Assembly: GCA_024734555.1 (NCBI GenBank)
Contig: JANPWX010000161.1
Location: 169,172 to 233,171 of the forward strand
DNA length: 64,000 nt
Direction: 5' to 3'
Source: Trochalopteron elliotii
Taxonomy: Eukaryota > Chordata > Aves > Passeriformes > Leiothrichidae
Part shown: positions 47,560 to 62,862 of the stretch, piece by piece
Layout: every line of letters begins with the position of its first letter
Numbering within the stretch: the first letter of the stretch is position 1
Position numbers and translations under genes: made by a program
Notes under the pieces: generated by a model
Database searches by the model: none
Seen by the model: the letters and a program-made list of their open reading frames with translations, nothing else
Told to the model about the DNA's origin: nothing

Positions 47560-47880
47560 TGTGCCCTGGGACGGCGCCAGGCTCTCCGGCCGGAACGCTC
47601 GCCGAGGGAGCCGGGAGTGGCTTCTTATGTGTTTTAAATTAAAACGCAACGCACAGAGAATATCCTGGCGGGGAGGGATGAAAATTTAATCAGCACCCGG
47701 AGCTGCCAGCGGCTCGGCAGCGAGCAGAGCCCGTGATGCCTCTGCAGCTATTCCTGGCGGCTCCCGGCCGTGCGGGCACGGCGGGATGGGCGCAGGGATG
47801 GGGCGCTGGGGGCTGCCGAAAAGTCCCCGGCGCTTGTGACACCGCGGGGCAGAGCCCTTTCCTCCTCCCCTTTCCTCCGA
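47560..47880. promoter_or_regulatory. Intronic CpG-rich patch (intron 6)
   Basis: GACGGCGCCAGGCTCTCCGG, CCGGAACGCTCGCCGAGGGA and GGCCGTGCGGGCACGGCGGG give CpG density well above the flanks over about 300 bp, interrupted by an AT-rich TTTTAAATTAAAACG. A possible intragenic promoter or enhancer, without direct support. Confidence 0.4.
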
Positions 47881-48154
47881 AATGCTGCGTGTTTTAAACA
47901 CGGTGGAGAGCAAATTCGGAGAGGAAGGCTTCAGGTTCCACCTCAAAGGTTCAAACCCTTCCCAACTCCAAAAAATGAGCTGTTTTCCCCCCCTAAATGG
48001 CTCCAGTTGGTGCCCGTGCTGCCAGCCGTGGGTGCTGGAGCCCGGCCTTGCCAGGCACGTGTGTGGCAGCCAGCCTGCTCTCCCCTCTCCCTTTTGAAAT
48101 ATGACTTTCTCCACACTCAGCAAAGCCAGACCCACACCAGCTTGCCAAATGTTC

Positions 48155-48230
48155 CTGTTTTTTTTTTTTTTTTCCTTTCCCTTCTTCCCCTTTTTCCCTC
48201 TCTGTGTGTGTGTGTGTGTGTGTATGTGAT
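48155..48230 (+). repeat. Poly-T and (TG)n tract
   Basis: A 15-base T run is followed by pyrimidine-rich sequence and about eleven TG dinucleotides (48202-48224). Confidence 0.9.
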
Positions 48231-50458
48231 GAAATGACACAGCAAGAAACAAACTGTGTCTGCTGGATCCCAGCTTTCAGGCATGTTCTATCAAAAGCTT
48301 CCTGCCCACTCCCTCCTCCCTGCCCGGGCGGGAAAGTCTCACTCCAAGACGGTCTGCTGGGAACACTGGAGGAGCTCAGAGGGGCTGCTGGAGCTGCCAC
48401 TGCTCCAGCACGGGTGCTCTGGCACTGCCCAGCAGCTCCAGGCTCAAGGGTGACAGGGGGGATCTCAGTACTGCCTTGCTCATCTTTGCTAAACCCAGGA
48501 CTTGTAATTCCATTAGCAGGTTTGGTGCTGGGAATGGTGTTGGAGAGCTGGTTCCAAACTGGTGGATGTGCTCCTGTGCTCCAGGGTTGGGGCTGTGGGG
48601 CTGTTGGGGTCCAGGAGTGAGGTTGTGCTCAGAGCAGCACAGCTGAAGCTGGGGGTGTTCCTTCATCTAGGAACGTGATCCAACAATAAAAATCATGTCA
48701 TGGGGGCCCAAGTTGCCTCTCTGGGCTTGCAGCATGCCCAAAACGAAGCAGGGATCCAGGCTCCAGGAGAAACAGCCCCACAGCTGGTCCTGTGGAAGCC
48801 AAGCCCTGCTGCAGCATCCAGGGTGTGGGTCCAGCTGGAGAGGCAGTGGTGCTGGCACATCAGTCTGCACTGGAAACAACTGTGAGGCTTTGCAAATGCT
48901 CCCTCAGGAAAGGTTCATCCTGCCTGCAGAGGGGTTAGAGGGGTGCTGGGGAAGATACAGGAGGGGTCTGGGCGGGGGGAAGGTGAAAGTTTGGGAACAA
49001 AAGTGGAGGGATCAGAGTGAGGGATGACTGTGGGGAGAGGCAGAGGAGGAGGCACACACGGGGACTGGGTTTGTGCATCAATTCTGGGGCATCTGGGTGA
49101 AATTTCCTGGTGGGCTGGGGGAGAACGGCACCAAAGTTGGTGCCTATTTCAAAGATTTTGAAAACGCTTGATTTCTAGTAATGCTTCTAGCAACACATTT
49201 TTCTGCATTCCATTCAGGAAACAGAAAAATGAAAAGCATCGTGTCCTTTTCCTGTTTCCCCCACTCCCTCCCTGCACACACTCAGACAGAAGATTCTGCT
49301 GAGTTTTGTGTCCCCCTCTGGCGTTATTCCTGCCTGTCCCTGGCACCCCAGAGCTGCCCAGGGCCAGTGAAGGGCAGTGCTGGAGGCAGGGAATGGGGCA
49401 GGAGGTGTCCACCCTGCCTGGAGACCCTGATATTTGGCCATGGCAGGATGAGTCCTACCCCAGGCCAGTCCTGACCCTGCAGAGGAAATGCACCCATTTC
49501 CTCATTAACCTGATTTGGGAAAGCAAAGCATTTCCATTCAGATCTTGTCCAGTGCCAGGGTCGCTGATGGATCCCAGGCAGGGAGTGAAGCATGGCCCTG
49601 CATGCAGGAGATTCAATTACTGCTATTAAAGAGAACAAGGAGATCTGTTACTGAGCTGGGGAGAGCAGCAGCGGGTGTCAGGGTCTGCAGGGAACTGCTT
49701 AGGCCAGAGAATCTGCTGGGAGGTATTTTTATAATTAATTTATAAATTAATAACCTCCCTCCTTTTGCTGGGCTGTGAGGCTGCGACTGCTGGCCCGTGT
49801 GTGATTCTGCAGCTGTGGTTTGCAGGGAGGAGCAGGTCAGGGGGTTTGTCAAAGGGTAGGTGATGCTGGGGGGACACCATCAGCCATGGCAGGGCCACCA
49901 TGGGTGTCATCACCAGGCAAAGACCATTGGAAGGTGCCAAGCCAAGGATTTGGAGCCCAAATGGTGGAAGCTGTGGTAGATTTGCACCCTCTGTCCCGCT
50001 CTGTGAGCACCCAAGAAGTGCTGGGGAAGGCAGGCACAGCTCCCTTTGAGGGATCCTTGAGATCCATGGCTTTCCCCACCATCCTCAAACCTCTGTGTGA
50101 ATGAAATCCACATCCTGCTGCTCCTGGAAAGCTTTGGGTGCCCACGGGTTCCCCTCTCCAAGCTGGTGAGCAATGAGTGGCCCTTAAGGCTCCCTGCACA
50201 GACTGAAGCTGCTCTCTGTTTATTTTTAGCCAGGGGAGACTGAGTTTGGGGGGTTTATTGAGGTTTTCCCCCCTCCCTTCCCCTATAGCAAAGAAATCCT
50301 GAAGGTTCCCCTGCGCCGCAGCCTGAGGGAGGGGACGTGTGGGCTGTGAGCTTGTGCTGTGCATTCAACTTGAGGATAAATTTAGATTTCTTTAGATTCC
50401 TGGCCCCCCGGGTGAGACCTGCTTTTGCAGCTTCCTGAGCCTTTTCCTGCCCTTTGGG

Positions 50459-50690
50459 GGGGGGAAAAAAAAGAAAACCAAACCAAGAAACAAACACCCA
50501 AAACAAAACAAAACAAAACAAAAAACCAAAACAAAACAAAAAAAACCCAAACCAAACCAAAAAAAAAAAACAACCAAAAAATCCAAAACAAAAAAACAAA
50601 ACCAAAAAACCCAAAACAAAACAAAAAAAACCCCAAACCAAACCAAAAAAAAAAAAAATCAAAAAAACCAAACAAAGACCACAAGAGCTG
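50459..50690 (+). repeat. A/C-only low-complexity tract (AAAAC-type)
   Basis: About 230 bases built from CAAAA, CCAAA and ACCCAAAAC units with almost no G or T on the + strand. AAACAAAACAAAACAAAAAA-like repeats alternate with CCAAACCAAACC. Confidence 0.96.
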
Positions 50691-51539
50691 CCTAAAGAAT
50701 AACCTTGTGCTTGGGGGTTGAGAAGCAGGAGCTGGTGGAGGCTCTTTCCCTCAGGAGGGTCCTGCTCCAACGCCTTGGTGGTGTCATTTGTAGGCTCAGA
50801 GGGCTTCCCTGGCAGCAGGATGGGTTGTGCCAAGGTGTGAGCGTGGTAGTTCTTGGTCTGGTGGCCACGGAAGAGTTTGAGGGGTGGTGGGGTGCATCAT
50901 CAGAAGGAGGCCTCTCAAAGGGAAGGGAAGAACAGCAAAGATTTGGCACTGAGCAGCTCCTCTGTTTCCCAAAGGAATATAAGAAGCCTGTCCCAAAGAG
51001 CTTGGGTGAGTGGTGGGGCCTGCTCAGCTGTGCAGGGAGCAAGGCAGAAACCTGGAATTTCTTCATTAAAGGAGTTGGTGTAATTTAGGGATTAAAATTC
51101 CTGCGTCTACCCTGAATTCTGCAAACAACCTCCTTGTGCCTTCAACAAAGGGGAAAAAGACCTGTGGGAAGGCACAGTTGGACCAAGATGATGAACTACT
51201 GCCTACAGAGGGATATCAAGAACAAATGATGGCCCAAAGGAAGGGGAAAAGAGGCTGCTCAGTCAAGACAACGACATCTTGGTGCCAAAAAAAGTTGGGA
51301 AGTGCTATGAGGACCATAGCAAAGTTGTGTTGACACAGACCTCCTGGAGGAGCAGTGAGCAGTTCCCCACCTCTGCAGACAGAAGCAAGGCCCAGTGAAA
51401 TGACACCTGAAAGGATTTTGGCACGGATGGACATTTCAGCCCCACTTTTGGCCAACACAAAGCGACAGAAGGCGTGACACTGGGAACAAGGGCATGGCCA
51501 ACGTGGAAACCCAACACTGAGACCACCAGTCGTGGTGCT

Positions 51540-51905
51540 TGGGATGGCTTCTCCCCCAAGCTCGGAGGGAGCTGGCACATGAAATGGCAGGTCTGGTAAC
51601 AAGTATTTTTAACAGCTCCATCGAGTTGGGGGAGGCACCATCTGACTGGAGAATAGCGAATGCGATGCCTATATTTAAAAGCGGGGGGAGGAGGGGAGGA
51701 AAAGTAAGGCAGGCAGGAATAGGACTGCGAGGCTGACCTCGATCTCATGCCATTTCAGAACAGGTTTGGGAGGCAGGAGAGGAAAATGAGTCACGGGTTT
51801 GTCAAAGGTAGGTCACGCCGGGCTAACCTGGCATCGCAGGCCCGGAGACGTCGTGGAGCTGCTCCTTGTAGTAAAGGGTTTGCTCTGGGAAAGTGGGAAT
51901 GGAGG
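51540..51905 (+). mobile_element. Degenerate non-LTR retrotransposon (CR1/L2-like) reverse-transcriptase remnant
   Basis: Translation from about 51580 gives LGEAPSDWRIANAMPIFKSG, which resembles the DWR-AN-PIFK-G motif of CR1/L2-clade reverse transcriptases. About 120 bp downstream, in another frame, HGFVKGRSRRANL corresponds to the HGFVKGRSC-TNL motif of the same domain. The order and spacing fit, with stops and frame breaks between, so it is a dead fragment. DNA from 51060 to 51540 may belong to it but shows no motif. Confidence 0.65.
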
Positions 51906-54900
51906 GGGAAGAGGGGAAGGGGGTGAGGAGCTCTGTGAGGCTGGTGGGGAAGTGAGCATTGCTGGGATGGTGTTGAGGGGACACCGACTCGTGGAGTCCT
52001 TGGGGATGCATCACGGGCTTTCCTGCCTCCAGCATCCAGTGGCTTCCCAGAGCTGGAGGGACACAGGCTGCCATCCTGGGCTGGGAGGCATTTGAGGGCT
52101 GGAGGAAGAGATGTGGGATGCAGTGAGAAACGGAAAGCCAAGGGCTTGCTGGGGAGCAGCAAAGATCTCTCCTTGGAGCTCAGGTCTTTGTTGTCTGGGA
52201 AGCAGCGGCGTGGAGGAGGAGAGGGTGAGAGGGTGACATTGGGGTGACCATGAGGTGGCTGCAGGGCAGGGGGGTCATGAACGAGGAGGGAGGATGGTGG
52301 GAAGCAGATGGGGTGGTAAAGCCTCTGTGGCATCATGCAGGGATGGAGTGTGGCCCATCAAACTGCTCACTCAGGTCTCCTCTGTCCAGGAAGGATGAGC
52401 TGAGCCTCGACTGGAGCAGGGAAGGGGCTACTGGATAAAATAGGGCAGGAGAGCCAGTTGGGCAAGAGAGAACTGGAAGAACCTTGCTTTGGCCAGCAAA
52501 GCAGAGGCTGGAGATGGCTGTGATTGCTGTCTAGAAATAGATCAGGGTGGAAACAGGAAGGGAAAGAGCTATTTCAGCCAAAGGCCACTGCTGGCAAAAG
52601 AACGGAGTGGTATAGAAAATGACCACAAATAAATTTAGGCTGCAAATTACAGCAGCCATTGGAACATCTGCTTGAGGAGGCTTCCAGTGGGGATAGTGAG
52701 TTTTTGGCAGTCTGAGTGGCTGAGAAAGTACCAGATGATGGTCTGGAGCCACTGCATCCAGACTTGGCATCACCAGTTCCTGGGTTTGTAGGGAGCATGG
52801 GGATGTCCTGTGAGAAATTCCATGTTGGTGCAAAGCTGGCACCAGGAGGACCCATGTGGCTGCTGGTGGCAATGCTGTGCATGGGGCTGCTGGTGGCAGC
52901 CTGGGTGGTTGGGACCATCCCTGAGCTCACTGTGGCCAGTGCTGTGTCCTTGAGGATGTGGGTCCATGGCCACAGCTCCCCATCTGCTCCTCTGCCCCAG
53001 CAGTGTCCCTGCTGCAGCTGCTGGGTGCAAGTGGTGCTGTGACCTCCCAAATCCCTTTAAAAATCTCTCCAATGCCTCTTGCCTCCACCTCCAGGGGAGC
53101 CAGGCACTCAAATGCACAGAGGTTGGGATCACAGTCAGCCCATGCCACTGGAGTCCTGCCAAGCCCCTGCCTCAGCTTTCCCTGCTGCAAGTCCCTGGTG
53201 TCACCAGCTTTGCTGTGCCCAAAAAAATGGAGAGGGAAGAGGTGGTCTGGGCACTGATAACCCTGAGACAACTGCCCATTTCCTCCTCCCTCTCCTGCTG
53301 AGATGGCTAAAGAAGGGGTGGTGATTGCCCAGTTCTGGGGGAAGATGTCTTGTTCTCCTGTAGGAAAGGAGCTCGTTTGTTTTGCATTCCCTGTGACAAG
53401 GACCTTGGGGAAAGCCTGTGTTTTTTGGGCAGGAGCCAGTTTCAAAGGCAAGCAGTCCTGACATGAGTGGCAGGTACCCTGTGGCATCTTGGCAGGGAGC
53501 TGAAGCCCAGCCAAGGTTGGGCTGAGGGTTGCACGATGCCTTGAAGACTGATGCCATGGGAGATGGTGCTGCCAGAGCAGAGCACAGTGCCCTGGGAGTC
53601 CCTGCAGGGCTGTGCTGAACATCAGCTGTCTGGGATTCCCATTCATTGTTCCTCCCTCCCTGTGCTTGCTTCTCCTGTGGCCCTAAAGAAAAGGGCTGGG
53701 TGTGAACTGGGGCTCTTGAAAGAGCAGGATCTTGAGAAGATGTGTGTGGTTTCCCTAGTGCCAAAGGAGGAGAGCAGCGAGTCCCAGAAGCTTTCACAGC
53801 CCTTTGCCGCTGCTGTGTGCCAGGTGCTCCTTGTCACTGAGATGGCTGCCCACAAAATCCCCTGTCGCAGTGCTGTGATCAGTGCCTGTGCTGGTGTCAC
53901 CCTTCCTGCCCTGGGCTCGGTGTCAGGGCCATGGGGACACCCAGCTGAATTTCCCACTGGAGGAAGACTCTGGCACGGTGACTTTCTCTCCTCCTCGGAG
54001 TCGCGCTCCTCCCGTTGCAGAGCCTGATGTGCCTCAGCTCCTGCACTGGCCGACCAGGAGACGTGGTGCCAATGACTCAGATGAAGATGAGGGCTTAATT
54101 AGCACAGGGAGAGGGGGGAAGAGGGAGAGAGAAAAGAGAAAGAGTCTTTCATTGCGAGAAGATTGATACCACCTCCCCCAGACAGTCACGTTCTGCCGCA
54201 TCACCCTCAGCCCGGCGTCATGTGCACGGTGCCTGACACCAGAGGACAAATGGGGCCTGGGAGGTGGCAGGGAGGGACAGAGGGGCACTGCTTTATTAAA
54301 ACCTCGGGTAAATTAATGTCTGGAGGTATTGAGCAGGGCTCATCAGGAGCCTTTGCAGCTGTCGGGCTGTGCCCCGTGCTCAGAGCTCCCGTCTGCTCTC
54401 AGCTCCTTGGCTTTGGGGGATGTTCCTGTGGTCTGCAAGGTGTTAGTGATGATGCCAGCAGCAAAATGCCTCTTTGGAGGTTCCCCACCATGCATGAAGG
54501 GGCAAACATTGGCTGCCTCTTCTTTAGAAAACCTTCCCTGGTCTTAAGGCACCCTATAAACTCGTGCTCGGCGGGCCCTGCTGCTGTGGGGCTGCTTTGC
54601 CCCAGGCTGGTGGACGTGCCTGGGAGCCCTGTATCAAACTGCTGGGGAAAACATGCTCAGGGTGACCCCTCACCCTCAGCACCCTAGTTTTGGGCTGCAG
54701 GACCCTGCACCTCCAGCTACACCCATCTCTTACAGTCCCTGCAGGGATGGTGGGAGGAGGAGGAGGAGAGCAGTCCTACCTGATGAGGACTGGAGACTGG
54801 AGAGTATGGCTGGTGTAGGGTGCTGAGGGGTGGGGAAAGGTGCCCACCATGGCTTGGCAGGCATGGCTACGTCACCCTGAGGAGCCTGGTGTGGTCAGCC

Positions 54901-54940
54901 TGGAGCAGTGAAGTTAACACACCCTCCCTCTGCCCCGTAG

Positions 54941-59384
<4,444 letters not shown>

Positions 59385-59600
59385 AACAAACAAAATTCTT
59401 TGCCATGAGAATGGTCAGGCATCGCACCAGGCTGCCCGGGGAAGCAGTGGGATCACCATCCCTGGAAGGGTTCAAAAAGCACGTGGATGTGACATTTAGG
59501 GACATTCTATAGTGGTGAACACGGTGCTGTTGTGTTAATAGTTGGGTTTGAGGATCTTCAGCTTTTCCAGCCTGAATGAGTCTGTGGTTCTACGCCCAAG
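59385..59600 (+). mobile_element. CR1 LINE 3'-end fragment, sense
   Basis: CACCAGGCTGCCCGGGGAAG, GATCACCATCCCTGGAAGGG, TCAAAAAGCACGTGGATGTG and the degenerate GGATCTTCAGCTTTTCCAGC tail follow CR1 order. It is diverged. Confidence 0.83.
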
Positions 59601-61074
59601 AAACATGGAGTTGGAAGAATGAAAGCTTGGAAGCATCCCATCGGCCTTTTCCTGGAATGCTTGTAGGATCTCATGGCTCAGATGAGATGTGAAATGTCTG
59701 CACTTTTTGTTGTGCTTGAGAACTCAGTAGTTGAGATCCCTTTTGGAGGGAGGAGTGGGTGTCACGAGGAGGGGGCTGTGATGCTCCCCAGCATCCCAGG
59801 TCTCCCATCACCACCATGGGATGCATGAGAAACGTCCACATGTGTCACTTTATCCTGGGGAAGCTTTGTCATCACTGTGATATTTGAGCAGAGGCCAGGC
59901 AAAGGAGTCTTGGGGACCTTCATCTCTATTCAGCAGGCAGGTGGGCATCCATATTCAACGAGTGCCTCTCTGCTGTGCTCTGCTGGGCCACCTTTCTGCC
60001 AAGGGCTCCAAGCCCTGTGCAAACAAGCTGCCTGACAAGAGGCGTGCGTGGCTGCTGTGCCAGATCCTCTGCTGCTACAGGGAATAATGACTCCTCTTAC
60101 AGCCAGCTGGGTGAGAAGAAGGGGAGAAAAAAAAAAAATCCACAACAAAAAGATGACTCGCTGACTTTCCCCTTTGATTTCTCCTGGCAAATTATTTGCC
60201 AGCATGGCTCCGCTGCTTCGAAATTGCTCTTATTCCTGCCTCCTTGCAAATCTGCTCCGTGGACTGCCCATGGACTGCGGGCTGTGGGTGAAAAGGCTCC
60301 GTTTTGATCCTCTCAACAAAGCACTCAGCAGACAGTGCTTGCTTACAGATTGCTTTCGGAGTTGTTTGTTCCAGATTATGGTAATTTCTGTCCTCCTGGT
60401 TGATGGCAGCAATCGCGTGGCCGTGGCTGCAGCGATTTGAGCCAGTGGATGGTTTGGAGATGCCCAGCTCCTCCAGGAGCAGCTCCACCCTAGCAAGGGA
60501 GTGCTGGGCACTGCTGTTGGGTGAAGAAGGTATCAATTGGAGTACTGGAAGCTCCTGGGAAGTTAATGTGATGAAAGGATGAAAATTGATGTGGGTTTTT
60601 TTTCCCGTACTACATCTCACCTGCAGTACTGACCACACACCTTTCATCAGCGGATTGCAGTCGCATGCAAAAGGAGACTATAAAGATGTTCTCTGCTTAC
60701 AGAGGGGATAAAAACTGGAGCACAGGAGGGAAAGGGAGGAGTGACATTTTCCCAGCACGGCATGAGCCAGTGGGAGTGATTGTGAACAAAGCCCGGGGCT
60801 CTTGAAGCATTGAAGCTGCGCTGCTCATGCCAGCCCTGCCTGATAAAGAGTGAAACACAATCTCGAGCTCCCATCTCTGCTCCTTGCTGCTGGAGCTGCC
60901 AGACCCTCTGCCACCCTTCTGCAGCTTCTTTGCAGCGTGGGCTGAGCGTGCTTTTGCTGCCTTTGCTGCAGCATTGCAGAGTTCTCTGGGCAGTGGGACA
61001 GCAATTCAAACCTCGGTGGTGTTATCCTTGGGAATAATGATGAATTGGAGAGTCTACAGCTAGAATGTTTGTGT
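59601..61074 (+). other. CACNA1E: CACNA1E intron 7, middle
   Basis: Nothing recognisable is seen. Confidence 0.4.
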
Positions 61075-61610
61075 CTCTCTTCTCTGCCCTTGTTGATGCT
61101 GCCCAGGACCATGTTGGCTTTCTTTGCTGCAGCAGCACACTACTCACTCATACTGAACATGTTTCCGGAACCTGCAGGTCCCTTTCCACAAAGCTGCTCC
61201 CCATCTGGGTAGATCCCAGCCTGTGCTGCCCTTCTGGATTTTATTCCCCCATGTCCAAGACCTTACATTTGAATCAGAGAGTGGCCTGGGTTGGAAAGGA
61301 CCTTGTAAAGATCATCTCATTCCAACCCTCCTGCGATGGACAGGGACACTTTTCCCTAGACCAGGTTGTTCCAAGTCCCAACCAGCCTTGAACGCTCCAG
61401 GGATGGGGCAGCCACAGCTTCTCTTCATAAGGGTCTCGTTAGCCCACTCTTCCAGCCTGTCCAGGTCTTCCTGCAGGATTGTTCTCCCTACTCAAGTGTC
61501 CACTTCCCCACTCAGTTTGGTATCAGCACACCTGGCCTTGGAGAAATCCAGGTGGAAACCCACAAGTTTTCTGCAAGGCAGAAGGTACCCGTCAGCATCT
61601 GCCCCTTCTT
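61075..61610 (-). mobile_element. Outer CR1 LINE, antisense, split by a second CR1
   Basis: The left part (61075-61262) reads GATGCTGCCCAGGACCATGT, GGCTTTCTTTGCTGCAGCAG and CATGTCCAAGACCTTACATT. The right part (61428-61610) continues with TAGCCCACTCTTCCAGCCTG, TCCAGGTCTTCCTGCAGGAT and CACTCAGTTTGGTATCAGCA. These are adjacent in an intact CR1 read in antisense, so the copy was interrupted. Confidence 0.83.
61263..61427 (-). mobile_element. Inner CR1 3' end, antisense, inserted into an older CR1
   Basis: AATCAGAGAGTGGCCTGGGT, TTGGAAAGGACCTTGTAAAG, ATCATCTCATTCCAACCCTC and GATGGGGCAGCCACAGCTTC are the antisense 3' terminus of a different CR1 copy, truncated to about 165 bp. It lies inside the older element. 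Confidence 0.85.
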
Positions 61611-61959
61611 AACTGGGGCAGTGATGTAATGGGTAATCTCAGGGCTGGTATCTCCCAGCTCCTTCCCGTTTTACCATTCCCTGTCACCAACAGCTTGTCA
61701 GCTTTTCCTTCCCCAGCTCGTGTGACTGCCAGCTCTCTATAAATGTGCTCTCTTTAGCAGCGTCAGCTGCGCGCTCCCACTGCAGGTTTGTCACACCGCG
61801 GTGACACAGAGCTCCCACCCCAGTGCACGGGCATGAACAAAGCTGCTGGACAGGGAGTACAAGAAATGGGGTGTTCCTGTTTGCTTTTCTTTCTGTATCC
61901 TTTCTCTTCACTGCTTAGTGCTTCAGAGAAGGTTCTTGAGGCAACACGGCTTTGTTAAG

Positions 61960-62702
61960 TGTCTTGGTTTGGAAAGACAGGTGTCTGCCAGGAAAAGCTG
62001 GAGCTTCCCTTGGGATGGAGAATGCAAACCCCCTCCCTCCAAATTATTATAAATTTGCAATTAAGGAGCTTTCAGGCAAAGATATGGAAATAGGAATAAC
62101 AGTTCTTTACTAGGAATATTAAAAATACAAATATAGTAGTAAAAAACCCCCAGCAAATAAAAAAAATCCTGGAAACACTGACAGAGTCAGAACATGACCT
62201 GACACCTTGTTGGTCAGGGTGTTGGGAGCAGTCCAAAATGAGTCCTCCTGGAGTGACAGATGTGGTTCTGTTGGAGTAGAGATGATCCTGTAAAAAGGAT
62301 CCAGTGGTGGTGAGATTGGTCCAGTCTTTCTCTGGGAATCCAGTGCAAACAGGCTGTGCTGGTGTTCTGACTCCCAGGTTTTATCCAGGCAGGAATGCTG
62401 GGCTCCTCCCCCTGGGTGGAGCATCTCCCCATGGGATGATGGAATTGTCTCAGCCCTGCAGTGAGCTTGGATGGCCCATGGACAGCAGATATCCCCTGGA
62501 GGGAGGATGGGTCCTGGAAGGGATAAAGAACACTGCCCCAGCTGGTTTAACAGCTGTCCATTAACAGAAAACACCTACCCCCTCCCCCCTGGAGTTATGA
62601 GGAATGGGTTATACAAGAGATAAAGAAAAACACCTCCCCAACCGGTTTCAACAGATGGCAAATAGAATATACATTTTTGGTTACATATTGCAACCCAAGA
62701 CA
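61960..62702 (-). mobile_element. Solo LTR of an endogenous retrovirus (ERVL-like), 5-bp target duplication TTAAG
   Basis: A 743-bp element starts TGTCTTGGTTTGGAAAGACA and ends GCAACCCAAGACA, flanked by perfect TTAAG direct repeats at 61955-61959 and 62703-62707. It is the same family as 4223-4981 in reverse orientation, and the better preserved: its terminal inverted repeat TGTCTTGG/CCAAGACA is intact. Minus-strand orientation is inferred from the TATA-like and polyadenylation-like positions seen in the other copy. No internal retroviral sequence is present. Confidence 0.92.
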
Positions 62703-62862
62703 TTAAGGAATCATAGAATGGTTTGGGTCTGAAGGGACCTTTAAAGGCCACCTGGTCTAACCCCCTGCAATGAGCAGGGATGTCTTCAACTAGACCAGTT
62801 TGTTCAGAGCTCTGTCCAGCCTGGCCTTGAATCTTCTCTGACTCTGGCAGTTCAAGTGAACT
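62703..62862 (-). mobile_element. CR1 LINE 3' end, antisense
   Basis: GGAATCATAGAATGGTTTGG, GTCTGAAGGGACCTTTAAAG, GCCACCTGGTCTAACCCCCT and TCCAGCCTGGCCTTGAATCT are antisense CR1 3' blocks. It starts immediately beside the solo LTR, so the LTR inserted at or next to the CR1 3' end. Confidence 0.9.

Noticed and set aside
50382..50833. Phe/Trp-rich minus-strand open frames looking like a membrane protein
   Set aside because: They are the reverse translation of the A/C-only repeat tract.
62119..62574. 151-codon open frame in the solo LTR (and its counterpart at 4308-4754)
   Set aside because: It is LTR sequence shared between two non-coding solo LTRs. The similarity reflects the repeat, not a protein.
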